This document shows positions 36,087-47,991 of a stretch of 64,000 bases of DNA, piece after piece (positions within the stretch are counted from its first letter, which is position 1; each line of letters opens with the position of its first letter). Below the pieces are notes generated by a model. The model saw only the letters and a list, made by a program, of their open reading frames with translations. It did no database searches and was not told the DNA's origin. The translations under genes and the position numbers were made by a program. Origin of the DNA: Periplaneta americana (Eukaryota > Arthropoda > Insecta > Blattodea > Blattidae); assembly GCF_040183065.1 (NCBI RefSeq), contig NC_091117.1:122222226-122286225 (forward strand), given 5' to 3'.

Positions 36087-38254
36087 ATGGCTAGTGAAAG
36101 CATTGTACAAAAACTATTACATAGTCCTTTTTCATCGCTTCCTTACGCACAGAAAAAACAAGTTGTTGACAGCTGCAGACCATGTCCTAATTTAATAATA
36201 TCAACGTCTGTAAAGGGCAAATGTGGTGCTACTGGAACTGGAAGGGGGTTTGAGAGACATTTTCGGAAAGAGCTATATGAGATTTCAAGCTGGCTCTGCG
36301 GCTGTGATGTAGTGAACAGATTTTATTGTTGGACATGTTTGTTATTCTCAACAAAGAAAACTGTTTGGAATCAGCAAGGGTATGGTGATTTAAATCACCT
36401 TAATACTGCTGTGAAGAAACATAGTGAGTCAGAAATTCATCTCTCTAGTTTTTTAACGTTCAACAGATTTATTGCATCCCCTACTAGAATTGACGTTCTT
36501 CTGGATTCTCAACGAAAGGTTGAAATAGAACTGCATAACGAAAAAGCGAAAAAGAACAGGGAAATATTAAAGAGATTGATTAATGCTGTTTGCTATTTAG
36601 CGAATCAGGAACAGTCATTTCGAGGTCACGAGGAAAGTTCAGAATCTATAAACAAAGGAAATTACGTGGAATTTCTTCTTGCAAGTGCCGAGTTCGATTC
36701 ACCATTGAAAGAACATTTACTAACGTCTACAGTTTTCCGCGGTACTTCGGCAAACATTCAAAATGATTTAATCAATTCAGTAGCCGATGTTCTGAGGGAT
36801 GAAATCTACAACGAAATCCAGAATACAGATTTTGTGGCTATTATGCTTGATGAAACATCAGATGTAAAACTGTATTTCGTTATTTTCCAGTTTCACAGAA
36901 GAAAGTAGTAGAACGGTTTCTTGGGTTTCGTGACGTGAGCGCTGACAGAACTGCAGCAGCTCTTTTTGATCATATCAATGAAGTAATGGAACAATATAAC
37001 TGTGGGGATAAACTAGTCGCTCAAACATATTATGATGGTGCTGCCGTGATGAGTAGTCACCTCAATGGACTTCAAAGCAAAGTTTTGGAAAAATATCCTA
37101 AAGCTCTCTTTACGCACTGCTATGCTCATGTTATGAACCTAGTACTTCAACAATCATTAGAAGGTAACAAGGACCTAAAAGTATTTTTTTCCGGTCTTAA
37201 ATCACTGCCTACATTTTTTTCTCGTTCTTCTAAGAGGTTACATGAGCTTTCAGCATTCATGTCCCGAAAGTTACCATCATTGTCTAATACCCGATGGAAT
37301 TTTACCTCTAGACTTATCCATACAGTCAGTGAGAATAGAGAAGCGTTGATAATGTTCTTTGAACATGTTAAGGAAAGTGGAAACTTTGATCATATAACTG
37401 CAATGACCGCAAATGGATTTTCTAGCTTCCTCAAGGATTTCCAGAACATATTTTTAATAAAGATTCTATCTAACCTACTTGCTTTTTCGGATGTTTTGTT
37501 CACTATACTCCAGTTTAAAAATGTTTATATTTTGTATGCCAGTAGTAAAATTACAGAATTTCAACAGCAGCTGCAAAAGGAAAGAGAGAATTTCGAAGCA
37601 GTGTGGTCTTCTATTCATGATACTGTGGAAGATGAAGAGGTGATTGAAGTAAAAAAGAGGAGATTGAACACTGAGTCACAGCGAGATTATTTCAAGCGAC
37701 TTTATTTCGAAATCATTGATAATGTTAGCAATCAGTTAACAATTAGATTTGCATCATTTGAAAAGCTACAGTATTTTAATTTTATAAATCCAACAAAAAT
37801 GGCCCACTTCAATAAAAGAGAAAACTTTCCTAATGATTTATTAAATAGAGTGCAAAATATTTATGGCAGTGTTTTTAATGTAAGCAAACTCCAGAATGAA
37901 CTTCACGTATGGTATGCTTCTAATGAAGGGACGGACAAAACGCCAATTCAAATTGTAAATTATCTATTGGACATGAATTTAATGAGTGGATTTACGGAAA
38001 TATACAAATTAGCATTGCTGGTCTCAACAATTCCTTGCACTACGTCATCTGTGGAGAGGTCATTCTCATCACTGAAGAGGATCCACACCTACTGCCGCTC
38101 CACTCAAACACAGAACCGGATGTCTAACTTAAGCCTTATCTCAATCGAGAAGGAATTACTTGCCAACTTACGAGAGGACAAATCCAGGTTCTACGAAGCA
38201 GTAATCAAGAAATTCTTGCAGAAGGAAAGGAGAGTGGATTTCGAATTCAAATAA
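36087..38254 (+). pseudogene. hAT transposase (ZMYM1/DUF4371 type), one frameshift
   Basis: The first frame (36087-36908, 273 aa) has a TTF-type zinc finger region (RFYCWTCLLFS, then HLNTAVKKH, SESEIHLSS) and ends just after the catalytic FVAIMLDETSDV. The second frame reads VSQKKVVERFLGFRDVSADR, then YDGAAVMSS, CYAHVMNLVLQQSL, TRWNFTSRLIH and the C-terminal dimerisation motif TTSSVERSFSSLKRIHTYCR to 38254. A single frame change near 36890, with a few residues lost there, separates them. This is the transposase of the hAT at 22146-38532; intact ends and one break suggest fairly recent activity. Confidence 0.9.
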
Positions 38255-38540
38255 CTGTGAGTAATGAGACAGCTTTAGTGTTTTTGGTTTTTAATTAATT
38301 ATACTTATATGTTGTTTAGATTTATCTCAATCGATGTTTGCTCTCTCAGCTTTATTCAGTTTTACTGATGTTTCAAAATTAGATGAAAATTTGCGCTAAT
38401 TACCTTTATGAATGACTTTCCTATTATTTGTTCACAAAAAATGTGAGGGAATGTGTAAAGGTTAATAAAGTATGTTTTATTTAATTTTTTTCTTTGCCAA
38501 CGCCTTAAGATCAAAGTCAGGAGACGCCACTGATGGTTAC

Positions 38541-38616
38541 TTACTGGCTTTTAAGGAACCCGGAGGTTCATTGTCGCCCTCACATAAGCCCGCCATTGGT
38601 CCCTATCCTGAGTAAG
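38541..38616 (-). mobile_element. RTE-type LINE 3' stub, target of the hAT insertion
   Basis: Contains ttttaaggaacccggaggtt and cacataagcccgccat, the LINE 3' end also present at 42235 and 62954. Its flanking duplication TGATAGGCCTATAT lies at 38617-38630 and, across the hAT, at 22126-22139, followed there by the tail remnant gcttac. Confidence 0.85.
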
Positions 38617-38630
38617 TGATAGGCCTATAT

Positions 38631-40689
38631 ACCCTCAAAAAGTCCATATCAATATAAAAAAATAAATATAAAGAATGCTAAAATTTCTGGAAGTCATTAT
38701 TTATAAAAACAATCTGAAAATAAACAACAGACTAGCATAGAAGAAATGATATGGAACTTTGAAAAAAAATTGAAAAGTTTGGCAAAACTCTGTTAATACT
38801 TAAGTTGAGATGAGAAGAGAAAGTGAAATTATAAAATTTACATTGCTATACTGTAGGTTACAAATAAAATGTTGCGTAATTATGTAAAGTCTCGTCGTGT
38901 TCAATAGTGACTAAAGTAAGGTAATGAAAAATATTTCAGATTTAACAAGGTATTAAGAATAGGCCTATAAAATAGGTAGGCCTATAGAGGACCACCATCG
39001 ACTAGTGCAATATAGATATGTATATATTTATTATTGATAATATACACTACTGTATAAAGCACGCGTAACTGTTCAATTTGTTCGTCTTCTTATAATGATA
39101 CATCGGGCCATATTCTCCCTTCAATTCTTCACCAGCATTGTGTTTTATACAGAGACCAATAATACAATGAACTGTTACCACATTATAAATACTGCAGCAA
39201 TATGAAAAATTTTGAATACAAGTCCTGAATTAAATCGGGAAGTAAGCAGACCAGTAGTCTTATAAAAACTTCAATTGTCTGGGCATTAAGTTAAACAAAT
39301 AATGTATTCTCGGACGAATATTGGAATTTGGACAATTAGTGAAACTTCATTATAAAATAAGAACAAAGTAATATTTCCACATATTGTCCTAAGTTTAAAA
39401 AAATCACAGTATTCCCTTTGAATATCTTCACGGAAAGAGACAGACGAAAGAAGTGGTATATGCCGCTTGGTCCAGCTATATTCAGGGATGGCCAGCACTG
39501 ATTCAATAGATAAAGGGAAGAGAACTTATTAAAACTGTACCGGTATCCATGTTAATTTCTAGATTTGCCTGAGAAGTATAAGTGCATTATAAGAATGTAA
39601 GTTTTAATTTTAATGCTCATTTTTCACAAGTTTGATTTTTTTTATTCAAAAGAAATATTTTCTCAACTTTTCCTATAGAAAAGTGAAATTTTCAGGTATA
39701 GGCCTATTTATTTAGTAGCCTTACAGAATGTTTTCGTAAATTTAATATTTTATACCGTACATACGTATTACTGAAGATAGTGTATTGAAAATTTTGAAAA
39801 TATTCGCATGGAAATTGTTTGTAAGGAAATGAATTAACAAAGCAACTACTGTTACATCATAAGCAAAAGATACGTGTCCATGTGTTGTAAAAATGTCAGC
39901 TCTATAGCTTCAGCAGATTTCGAGAAAATAATTTAATATTCTGATGATAGGAAGTTGCTCACAAATATCACCTTAAAAGCATAATGCGATAAGAGTTTTG
40001 TTATGTAATATTAGTTACACTTAAAACAGATACAGTACCTAGGTAACTTTGCTTTGCACTGTAATATTGTTTTGATTAGTTTATTGATTACTTTTGTAAG
40101 GCTAAAGATACCATCAATATAAATTCCAACTTATCATATCATACTCAATCTATTTCTTTGGAATATCACTTTCTTTATGAATGATGTGTTTCATCCACTT
40201 AATACTGTATAATATTATACTACTATGGAATTTAAGTGAATATTCCTTCTTAACTCTCTATTATATTATTAAGGTTTAAAACACAAGTGCAATATTAAGA
40301 CATCAGTGTTAGTACTTTTGTTTTACAGACAATATAGATAATATTAAACAGAAAGAAGCCATATAAAAATAACGACATAAAATGTCACGTTCCGTTTGAA
40401 GTTTGTGCACCACTATTTTCTTAATCTAACAGGTCTCTTATTCATATACACAACCCTTCCTCTTTCCATATTTAGCGCTTTCTGCCCGTGCACGATGTCA
40501 AGGTCAGAAAAATGCGCTTGCTTTGACATCACTGGTCTATAGAAATCGGCTACGATCGTCCTAAAGTCACGTGACTCGACAGCGTTTCGATGTTCATTCC
40601 CCTCGGTAGCCTTCTGCGCAGCTATCAACGAATTAGAAATTCTAACTCGTTGGCAGCTATACACGCTCTCTATATATACTAACACTATG
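38631..40689. other. Nothing firm; possible hAT end near 40535
   Basis: AT-rich to 40400. A more GC-rich stretch (40413-40690) has a 95-aa minus-strand frame of no known family. It contains gctttgacatcactg, which resembles a hAT right end, but no partner was found. Confidence 0.35.
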
Positions 40690-41282
40690 GCTGCAATCAC
40701 GGCCGACTTGATGTTCCCTTCCCTTTTTTGTATACGGCCTTGACAATAGTAATACGTTATTATCTTGTAATTGGATCATTTCTCAATTCCACCACGAGGC
40801 GCTGTCTGCCAAGCTCTGGTGCCTACAGAAGAAGTATGAATTAAAATAAATCATTAAAGAGTAATAATAACACTTATAAATAATAAATAAGAAAATAATA
40901 AATATTATTATGTTTAGTTCTGTTAATTATGGTAAAAGCGTGAGTTTAAAAGCAGGGAAGGTACCACATAGTAATCTGTTCAGTTTAAGTAACATGATGA
41001 CAGAGGCGTAATATGTAGTTCATTCGCTGAGTAGCACCCCTAGGCTAAACTGCGATGTTTCAAAGTAATCACTTGGGTAATTATTTACCATAACTTGTAC
41101 TGAGTTTTATAATTTCACTCACTGCACTGATACATTCCACTTGATATTGCAGATTCAAGAATCATAGTTTCAAGATTTTGCGACTCAGTGGATTATAAGC
41201 CGCATTCTTCGAAGGAACAAGCTTTTCAGTTAAAGCTGCTGCAATGTTATCTAGAAGCGGCCTAACAAATTTCACAGTAATG

Positions 41283-42220
41283 ATATTAGCAGTCCGTTTT
41301 GGCCGTCTTCATCACAAATTGGCATTGCAAGAGAGGGCATCTACATAGTAACGGCTCAATTTCTGAACACACATTTTCTAATATAGGCCTATTCTTGTTT
41401 GGTATTCTCTTTCGATGATTAAGCAGCTGATCTAGAATCAATTTTGCATGAATACTGCCTTCATCGGCCTCTTTCCATACATTTTCTTGTTCTTTATGTA
41501 TCGGATCTCTTTCAATTAGTTGGAGTTTTTCGGTTGTTTTCGTTATCTCATCCTGCTTCTCTTGTAACATCTGATTAAGGTGGCCCGGGTTCGATTCCCG
41601 GTTGGGGCAAGTTACCTGGTTGAGTTTTTTTTCCGGGGTTTTCCCTCAACCCAACATGAGCAAATGCTGGGTAACTTTCGGTGCTGGACCCCGGTCTCAT
41701 TTCACCGGCATTATCACCTTCATCTCATTCAGACGCTAAATAACCTAAGATGTTGATAAAGCGTCGTAAAATAACTCACTAAAATAAACATCTGATTAAG
41801 CTGTGTAATTTTCACATGCAATCTGTTAATTATTTCTTTTTAGCTCCACAAAGTTGACAACGTCTGTTTGCGTCGCTTTATGGTCATTTTCAGCTGGCAA
41901 CAAGGGAATGTCATTAACTGATGCTGAGCCACTAGGAACATCTTGTTCGAATAGTGAAAAACCAATATTACTAAAAGATTTGCGTTTCTTGGGTGGAGGG
42001 AGATCAGTTTTAGTAACTGTTCGTCATGGTCTTCTGATATCTGTCACATATCTAGAATAATGAGGGAATATTTTGGCACAGCATTTGGTTTTAATAGTCT
42101 AAATTTCCCATTATTAGAATAATCTTCTTCCCTGAAATGTAAACTACAAACGACTGATGATGTGGAGTTGCTTTAGGAACAAAGTCTCGGCGTGAAATTA
42201 CTTTAAGCCATTTTCGCATC
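41283..42220 (-). pseudogene. THAP-domain P transposase remnant
   Basis: The minus strand reads MRKWLKVISRRDFVPKATPH. After a frameshift near 42150 it reads VVCSLHFREEDYSNNG and LLKPNAVPKYS: the second half of a C2CH THAP finger with its closing AVP box. A linker (LPPPKKRKSFSNIGFSLFEQ) precedes a SINE at 41580-41786, and the frame beyond it contains HAKLILDQLLNHRKRIPNKN. Only the N-terminal part is present and at least two stops or frameshifts occur. Confidence 0.8.
41580..41786 (+). mobile_element. tRNA-SINE, 5'-truncated, 14-bp target duplication
   Basis: AACATCTGATTAAG flanks it at 41566-41579 and 41787-41800. The body starts at the B box (gggttcgattcccgg) and continues ggggcaagttacctggttga to the gataaagcgtcgtaaaataa tail. 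Confidence 0.92.
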
Positions 42221-42705
42221 TTTCCCTTACTTACTTATGGGTTTTAAGGAACACACCACACCCTCACATAAACCCGCCATTGGTCCCTATCCTGTGCAAG
42301 ATTAATCCAGTCCCGATCATCATATCCCACCGCCCTCAAATCCATTTTAATATTATCCTCCATCTACGTCTCGGCCTCCCCAAAGGTCTTTTTCCCTCCG
42401 GCCTCCCAACTAACACTCTATATGCATATCTGAATTCGCCCATACATACTACATGCCCTGTCCATCTCAAACGTCTGGATTTAATGTTCCTAGTTATGTC
42501 CGGTGAAGAATACAATGCGTGCAGTTCTGCGTTATGTAACTTCCTCCATTCTCCTCTAATTCCATCGCTCTTAGCCCCAAATATTTTTCTAAGAACCTTA
42601 TTTTGAAACACCCGTAATGTCTGTTCCTCTCTCAAAATGAGAGTCCAAGTTTCACAACCATACAGAACAACTGGTAATATAACTGTTTTTATAGATTCTA
42701 ACTTT

Positions 42706-42930
42706 CACCTGGTTGGCGAGTTGCTATAGCACTGGTCTTCTACGCCCAAGGTTGCGGGTTCGATCCCGGGCCAGGTCGATGGCATTTAAGTGTGCTTAAA
42801 TGCGACAGGCTAATGTCAGTAGATTTACTGGCATGTAAAAGAACTCCTGCGGGACAAAATTCCGGCACATCCGGCGACGCTGATATAACCTCTGCAGTTG
42901 CGAGCGTCGTTAAATAAAATATAACATTAA
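42706..42930 (+). mobile_element. tRNA-derived SINE, full-length, 11-bp target duplication
   Basis: ATTCTAACTTT flanks it at 42695-42705 and 42931-42941. The tRNA-like head has a B box (gcgggttcgatcccgg), followed by the ccggcacatccggcgacgct body and a cgttaaataaaat end. Confidence 0.92.
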
Positions 42931-43088
42931 CATTCTAACTTTCCGATTTTTTGACAACAGACTAGATGACAAAAGCTTCTCAACCGAATAATAAGAGGCA
43001 TTCCCATATTTATTCTGCGTTTAATTTTCTCCCGAATGCCATTTATATTTGTCATTGTTGCTCCAAGATATCTGAATTTTTGTCCACA

Positions 43089-43343
43089 CCTATGGAGTAA
43101 CGGTTAGCGCGTCTATCCGCGAAACCAGGTGGCCTGGGTTCGATTCCCGGTCGGGGCAAGTTACCTGGTTGAGGTTTTTTCCGGAGTTTTCCCTCAACCC
43201 AATATGAGCAAATGCTGGGTAACTTTCGGTGTTGGACCTTGGACTCACTTCACCGCCATTATCACCTTCATCTCATTCAGACGCTAAATAGCCTAAGATG
43301 TTGATAAAGCGTCGTAAAATAACCTACTAAAGTAAAATAAAAT
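43089..43343 (+). mobile_element. tRNA-derived SINE, full-length
   Basis: The head tatggagtaacggttagcgc (A-box region) and gggttcgattcccgg (B box) are followed by the same body as 41580-41786. A diverged target duplication (atatctgaatttttg against atatttgaattgttc) suggests an older insertion. Confidence 0.9.
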
Positions 43344-43755
43344 ATTTGAATTGTTCCACCTCTTCGAAGGATACAACTCCAATTTTTATATTTCCATTTC
43401 GTACAATATTATGGACACGAAATATAATCATCTTTCCCTGTCACTCAGAAATTCGTGGAGCGATATTGGTCATTCACTCTTTTTTTCTATTCGAAGTACA
43501 CAATAGTACACAGCAATACGTCATTTTGAATCATATCACAATAAACTCACATACCAATAGAAAGAAGCGCAATATTACTAATTATAATCGTACAAGAAAC
43601 CATACACACATTCCTCAGTAAACCTTGGGAGTCAGTGCCATCTGGCGGGAATTTCATATTTTCTCGATTACAGCTTTAACACAGGGATCAAAATGACTTG
43701 TCAAGGCCGGTAAAGGAGAAGCGAAGCGAGCACATCAAGTCGGCCGTGCTGCAAT

Positions 43756-46109
43756 AAAGAAATTGGATGTTATTCAGTAATGCCAATTGAGAAATGCGAA
43801 ACACTTAAGAATTTTAATTACATGTACTGCGTTTTTCTCTTGTTATTATAACAGAAATATATTTTCATTATATGCTGAAATCATACCGTAATTTAATTTA
43901 AACATTTTATAATATAATTACAAAATAATAATCTGATTAATACATTAATTAAATGAACAATTGTTATGAAGGAGTTTAATTTTCTTTAGATACAATGAAC
44001 GTGGAAATAGAAGATGAAGATGTAGATGTAGAAGTAGGATTTCGCACTTTATTTAGTACAATGGATTCATGCTTGTCGATTTACGACTATGTAATTGGTG
44101 ATACTGACTAAACGAAGGAACGACCATGCGATAAATTGATAGTGATAAATCGAGCTGCAAAAATTATCGCGATGTATGACTGTGAATGGTTGGATTTCGA
44201 AATTTCATTACACTTCATTGGCCGAAAATGGAGTGACGTCATATAAACGAAATAGTCACAGTAAAATCTAACAGTAAAACGTTGTGATTGAATTTGTTTC
44301 CTTCTATATCTTTAATGAGTTGTATTTTCAGATGTTTGGAGAAAATAATAATAAATAATTGAAATTTCATATATTAACTCTTTTTTTCACAGCCGTAAAT
44401 ATCCTATATGTCCTTCGTCAAACGCAAATCCAAGTTTAAAAATAGATAATCTTGTTCTAAAAATCTTACAGGTACAGAAAAAAATACCCTACTCTTGCAG
44501 AACTACCAATTACCAAAGTTACTGAATAAACTACATGAATGCGCAATGCCAATGGAAAATTTTGTCACACCCGTAACATTTAGTCTTCCCCCCCCCCCTT
44601 CCTTAGACAAAAGATAAGGATTTCGTAATAACAACAGGTAGCCTATATATAGGTGTATAAGCCTACCAAAAAGCATTGGTTGCTTTTTCAACTGGCCACA
44701 AGACAAGAAATTGGCATAATCTTAAATCGTTTAGTCAACAGCAATAAATCAGTTATAGTATGATTATATAACGACTATTTAAAATCACTTCCTATACGAA
44801 GACTAACATGTAGCGAATATACTTTTTACTGCCAAATTCTTCGTGATGTGTGAACTAGTCTGTGATCGCACATCTGGCCAATGGGGATATTTAGCATTGA
44901 AGGAGACTGCAGGTTTACCGGTACATACAGAATTTGTACAGTACAGAAGGCTTTAGAATATTGATGTAAATATTGTTATGAAAGCCTGCTGTAACTTATG
45001 TTATTTAGTGCTTTTGATTGTGGTTCTGCAGCTCTTATGACTGCATTTGAAAGTTAAAATTGTTATTTATCAATTATTTTATTAAGTGTAATCAAGTATT
45101 TGTGATTGTGGACTAAATTTACATCTTCGTGTATTGATATTGACTTCTATACAGTTTGTTTATTTTGGTAACTAAGCGGCATACCTACTATTTAGTATTT
45201 GCAAATTGATACCCTCTCCGAGTTCAGCATAATTATTTCTCCTCTTCCTCATTAGAATGTCACTGAATCAATCTGTTTCAGTAGTTGATAAATCTAATAG
45301 TGGTGAAAAAAGATCGGAGGCGAAATTTCCTCATTGTGGTGGCTTCTTTCAAAGCGAAAGGTGTATCAAATCAACATTAATATCAATCGGTCACACCATG
45401 ATATACACCGAACTAAGCAGGGAAGCATATATTAACTAGAAGTATTAAAGTGAATTGCAATAATGATGGAGACAGTACTGAACATATCAAAACACGTCAT
45501 GAATCCTCGAGTAATAATGTTGCAGATAATCCCCTGAAAACGTTTAAGGATCAAGTTTCTGAAAAACAAATTTTCCGCTGAACTTAATGTTAGCTAATTT
45601 AATAATCCATACGTACAAATTTTTTCGAGCTTCTTAAGAAATATTATTAACTTTCTACTCGGGCCCAAACATCCGGGCACCAAATATTACGCTGCTAGGC
45701 GAAGAAACCGTTTAGTGACACAACAGAAAAATGACTATATTTTTAAAACTAAAGTATTATAATACAGCGAGCAGCTGTAAACCTTTTCAAAATATTTGAA
45801 ATGTGTATTAAGAAGTATGGTCGACAGTTCCAGCGCTTATTATAAGGTGAGCCAATAAACTACGGCTCATGAGATTTCATTTCTGAAAGCTACAACACCC
45901 TCCCATACTGGAGAACAAGAGATTAATTGCTTTGTTGTCAAGAACTCAGCATTAGTTAACATTTCCGTAAGCTGCTGAGGTGAATGACGGCGACTAGAAA
46001 GCAATATCTAAGCGAAACCTGTTTGCTGGCGTACACCTTTAACTTCGTTTATATTAAAATACAATAATTTTGAATTAATTTTTGGAACCAGTTCCTGTTA
46101 ACTTATAGT
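43756..46109. other. Mostly nothing recognised; two weak small frames
   Basis: A 38-aa acidic frame (43995-44111, starting MNVEIEDEDVDVEVGF) follows a possible splice acceptor tttctttag. A 60-aa frame at 45257-45439 (starting MSLNQSVSVVDKSNSGEKRS) resembles nothing I know. Neither has enough support to be called a gene. A C-run lies at about 44588. Confidence 0.35.
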
Positions 46110-46111
46110 TA

Positions 46112-47456
46112 CAGTAGCGTGCAAATTAATCCGAACAACGTAATTACTTAAGCAAAAACACTCAAACGGGATAAAAAAAAAGGATCTAAGACATATCTCA
46201 GTAATCTATGTGGCCTCCCTTGTTCCTAATAACAGCTCTGAGACGATTTGGCATGGATTCCACTAATTTCCCACAAATATTCTTCATTTCTTCATCGCGA
46301 AACCATACACCAATGAGGACAGAAATCATCTTCTCCTTTGTAGAACAATCCATTTTTTGTATTCTTCTTTTGCAAATTGACCACAAGTTCTCAATGGGGT
46401 TGATGTCGGGTGAGTTGCCTGGCCAGGGGAGTACCTGAATATTCTTCTTGTTGAAGGAGTCTGTAGTTTTTCGACACGTATGGCATGGTGCCAGGTCTTG
46501 TTGGAACACATCTCTGCCATCCGGAAATGATTTTTGCAGCTGGGGTACGATTCTGGTTTCCAATAAGTGAATATATTTGTCAGAATTCATCATTCCCTTG
46601 ATAGGTATTAATGCTCCAGGCCCTTCATGTGTAAAACAACCCCAAAACATTACTTTAGGGGGGGGTATTTGGGTGCTTGTTGGAGATGAGCTGCTGTTAC
46701 TTTTTCGGATCCTTTCCGTACGTAAGAAACACGGTGGCCATGGACCTCGAAATGAGACTCATCGGAAAAAAGTACATTCTTCCAGTCATTCACTGTCCAG
46801 TGTTGATGTAATTTTGCCCACATTAAGCGTTTTTGCACATAACAGGGGTTAGCAGTTGCTTCTTAATAGGCTTACGAGCCCTTCGTCCAGCTTCCAAAAG
46901 CCTACGCCGCACTGTTGTGACGTGAATATTCGCCCCAGTGGTAGCCATTAACTCGCGGGTTAAGTCGACAGCAGTTAGTGTAGGATTTAATTTACTTTTC
47001 CTGACAATTAAACGATCATCTGCAGGTGAAGTCTTCCTTTTCCGGCCACAGTTTCCTTTTTTCTGGGGTGTGATGGATCCAGTCTCCCTGTATCGTTTTA
47101 TGATCGAATTAACAGTAGCCAAACCGATGTGACATTCTGCAGCAATTTGCCTCTGTGTCATAGAAGAATTCTCTGCTAATGTTATAATTTTAGACCGTTT
47201 TCGTGAAGTTGTATCCATTTGTGAAGACGACAGAATGCACACAGGATTGCAGTATTAAGTCTTCAACACAATTGAAATGCTTATAAGTACAAAACGACAA
47301 GCAAACTGTCACATATTATAAAAAATAACGATAGACCTTCAACAATGGAATTACACGTACTACAGATGTCAATTAAAGCGGTATGTGCAGCTGTGAGGCC
47401 AACAATGACAGGAAATGTAAAAATATGTCGTGTTCGAATTAATTTGCACGCTACTG
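46112..47456 (-). mobile_element. Tc1-family transposon, nearly complete
   Basis: The ends CAGTAGCGTGCAAATTAATC and, inward from the right, CAGTAGCGTGCAAATTAATT are flanked by TA. Length is 1345 bp. It carries a DD34E transposase on the minus strand with few breaks. Confidence 0.95.
46198..47242 (-). pseudogene. Tc1 transposase, two frameshifts
   Basis: N-terminal paired-like HTH domains (RKRSKIITLAENSSMTQRQI, then GLATVNSIIKRYRETGSI; GRKRK hook) run from 47242 to about 46830. After a frameshift comes WAKLHQHWTVNDWKNVLFSD (first Asp). After a second frameshift at the G-run near 46660 come MFWGCFTHEG, FQQDLAPCHT (second Asp) and PDINPIENLW (Glu). The last two catalytic residues are 34 residues apart (DD34E). 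It ends KGGHIDY. All catalytic residues are present in pieces. Confidence 0.93.
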
Positions 47457-47991
47457 TAGTATTGACAGTTTGGTTTTTTGTGTTTAAAATTTCTTTAAGC
47501 ATCTATTAAATACTACACGTTTAAGAGATACTTCAAAGTGATTATCTGTTGTGTTTCCGTACGATAGACTATGGAGAAAATATATAATTTATTACTTCTA
47601 TAAACGTTCAATTTATTCACTTTCTAAGACGTGCATTGCTATTTCGCTCGGTCGACCTCGGCTGTCTCGAGATTTTCGAATTAGGTGTGACACAAAAAAA
47701 TTACGGAATCAAAATACAGAGTGTAACAAAAGTTTCTGGTCCAGTGAAAATTTTAGTTTTTTTTTTTTTTTTTTTTTCAAGTATTTGATGGTAAATATCA
47801 CATTTTCAACCAAATTATTAATAAATGATTGCATCACACCACAATGAAGTAGTACCAACTCCTACAACATAAAATTTGGTCATGGTTCCTGGGAAAATGG
47901 AAACTAAACAGAATAATTTTAACATACTGTTACAGAAATGTTTGTTACATTCTGTAAATGAGCATGCGAATCATACAGAAGGATTCAAGCT

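Larger units (their letters stand above)
22146..38532 (+). mobile_element. hAT element (ZMYM1/DUF4371 type), spread over 16.4 kb by nested insertions
   Basis: The left end CAGTGGCGTCTTCTGG is inverted at the right (inward reading CAGTGGCGTCTCCTGA). The flanks are ATGCTTAC (22138-22145) and ATGGTTAC (38533-38540), a 7/8 match to an 8-bp target duplication. Outside that, a truncated RTE LINE has its own 14-bp target duplication split across the two sides (22126-22139 and 38617-38630). This shows that everything between came in after the LINE. If the Mutator-like element 22437-36012 is removed, the hAT is about 2.8 kb, a normal size, with the transposase at 36087-38254. Confidence 0.85.
42235..43500 (-). 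mobile_element. RTE-type LINE, C-terminal part, with two SINE insertions
   Basis: The minus strand reads RNGNIKIGVVSFEEVEQFKY, then after a SINE LGATMTN, then after a second SINE ESIKTVILPVVLYG, LREEQTLRVFQNKVLRKIFG and SSPDITRNIKSRRLRWTGHV. This is the end of an RTE/BovB-like ORF2. The 3' tail cttacttac lies at about 42225. Confidence 0.8.
40698..43747 (-). mobile_element. P-type DNA transposon with THAP domain and nested insertions
   Basis: The 8-bp sequence GCTGCAAT flanks both ends (40690-40697 and 43748-43755), as expected for P elements. The ends are inverted: CACGGCCGACTTGATGT left and, inward from the right, ACGGCCGACTTGATGT. A second shared block, ggccttgacaa, lies further in. A broken THAP transposase lies on the minus strand. 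One SINE sits in the coding region, and an RTE LINE carrying two more SINEs sits upstream of it. Confidence 0.85.

Noticed and set aside
22146-38532. Polinton-like or other virus-like giant element
   Set aside because: No capsid, polymerase B or integrase signatures; the length is explained by nested ordinary transposons.
40413-40700. 95-aa minus-strand frame upstream of the P element
   Set aside because: No recognised domain; contains what looks like a hAT end and lies in a GC-richer repeat-like stretch.
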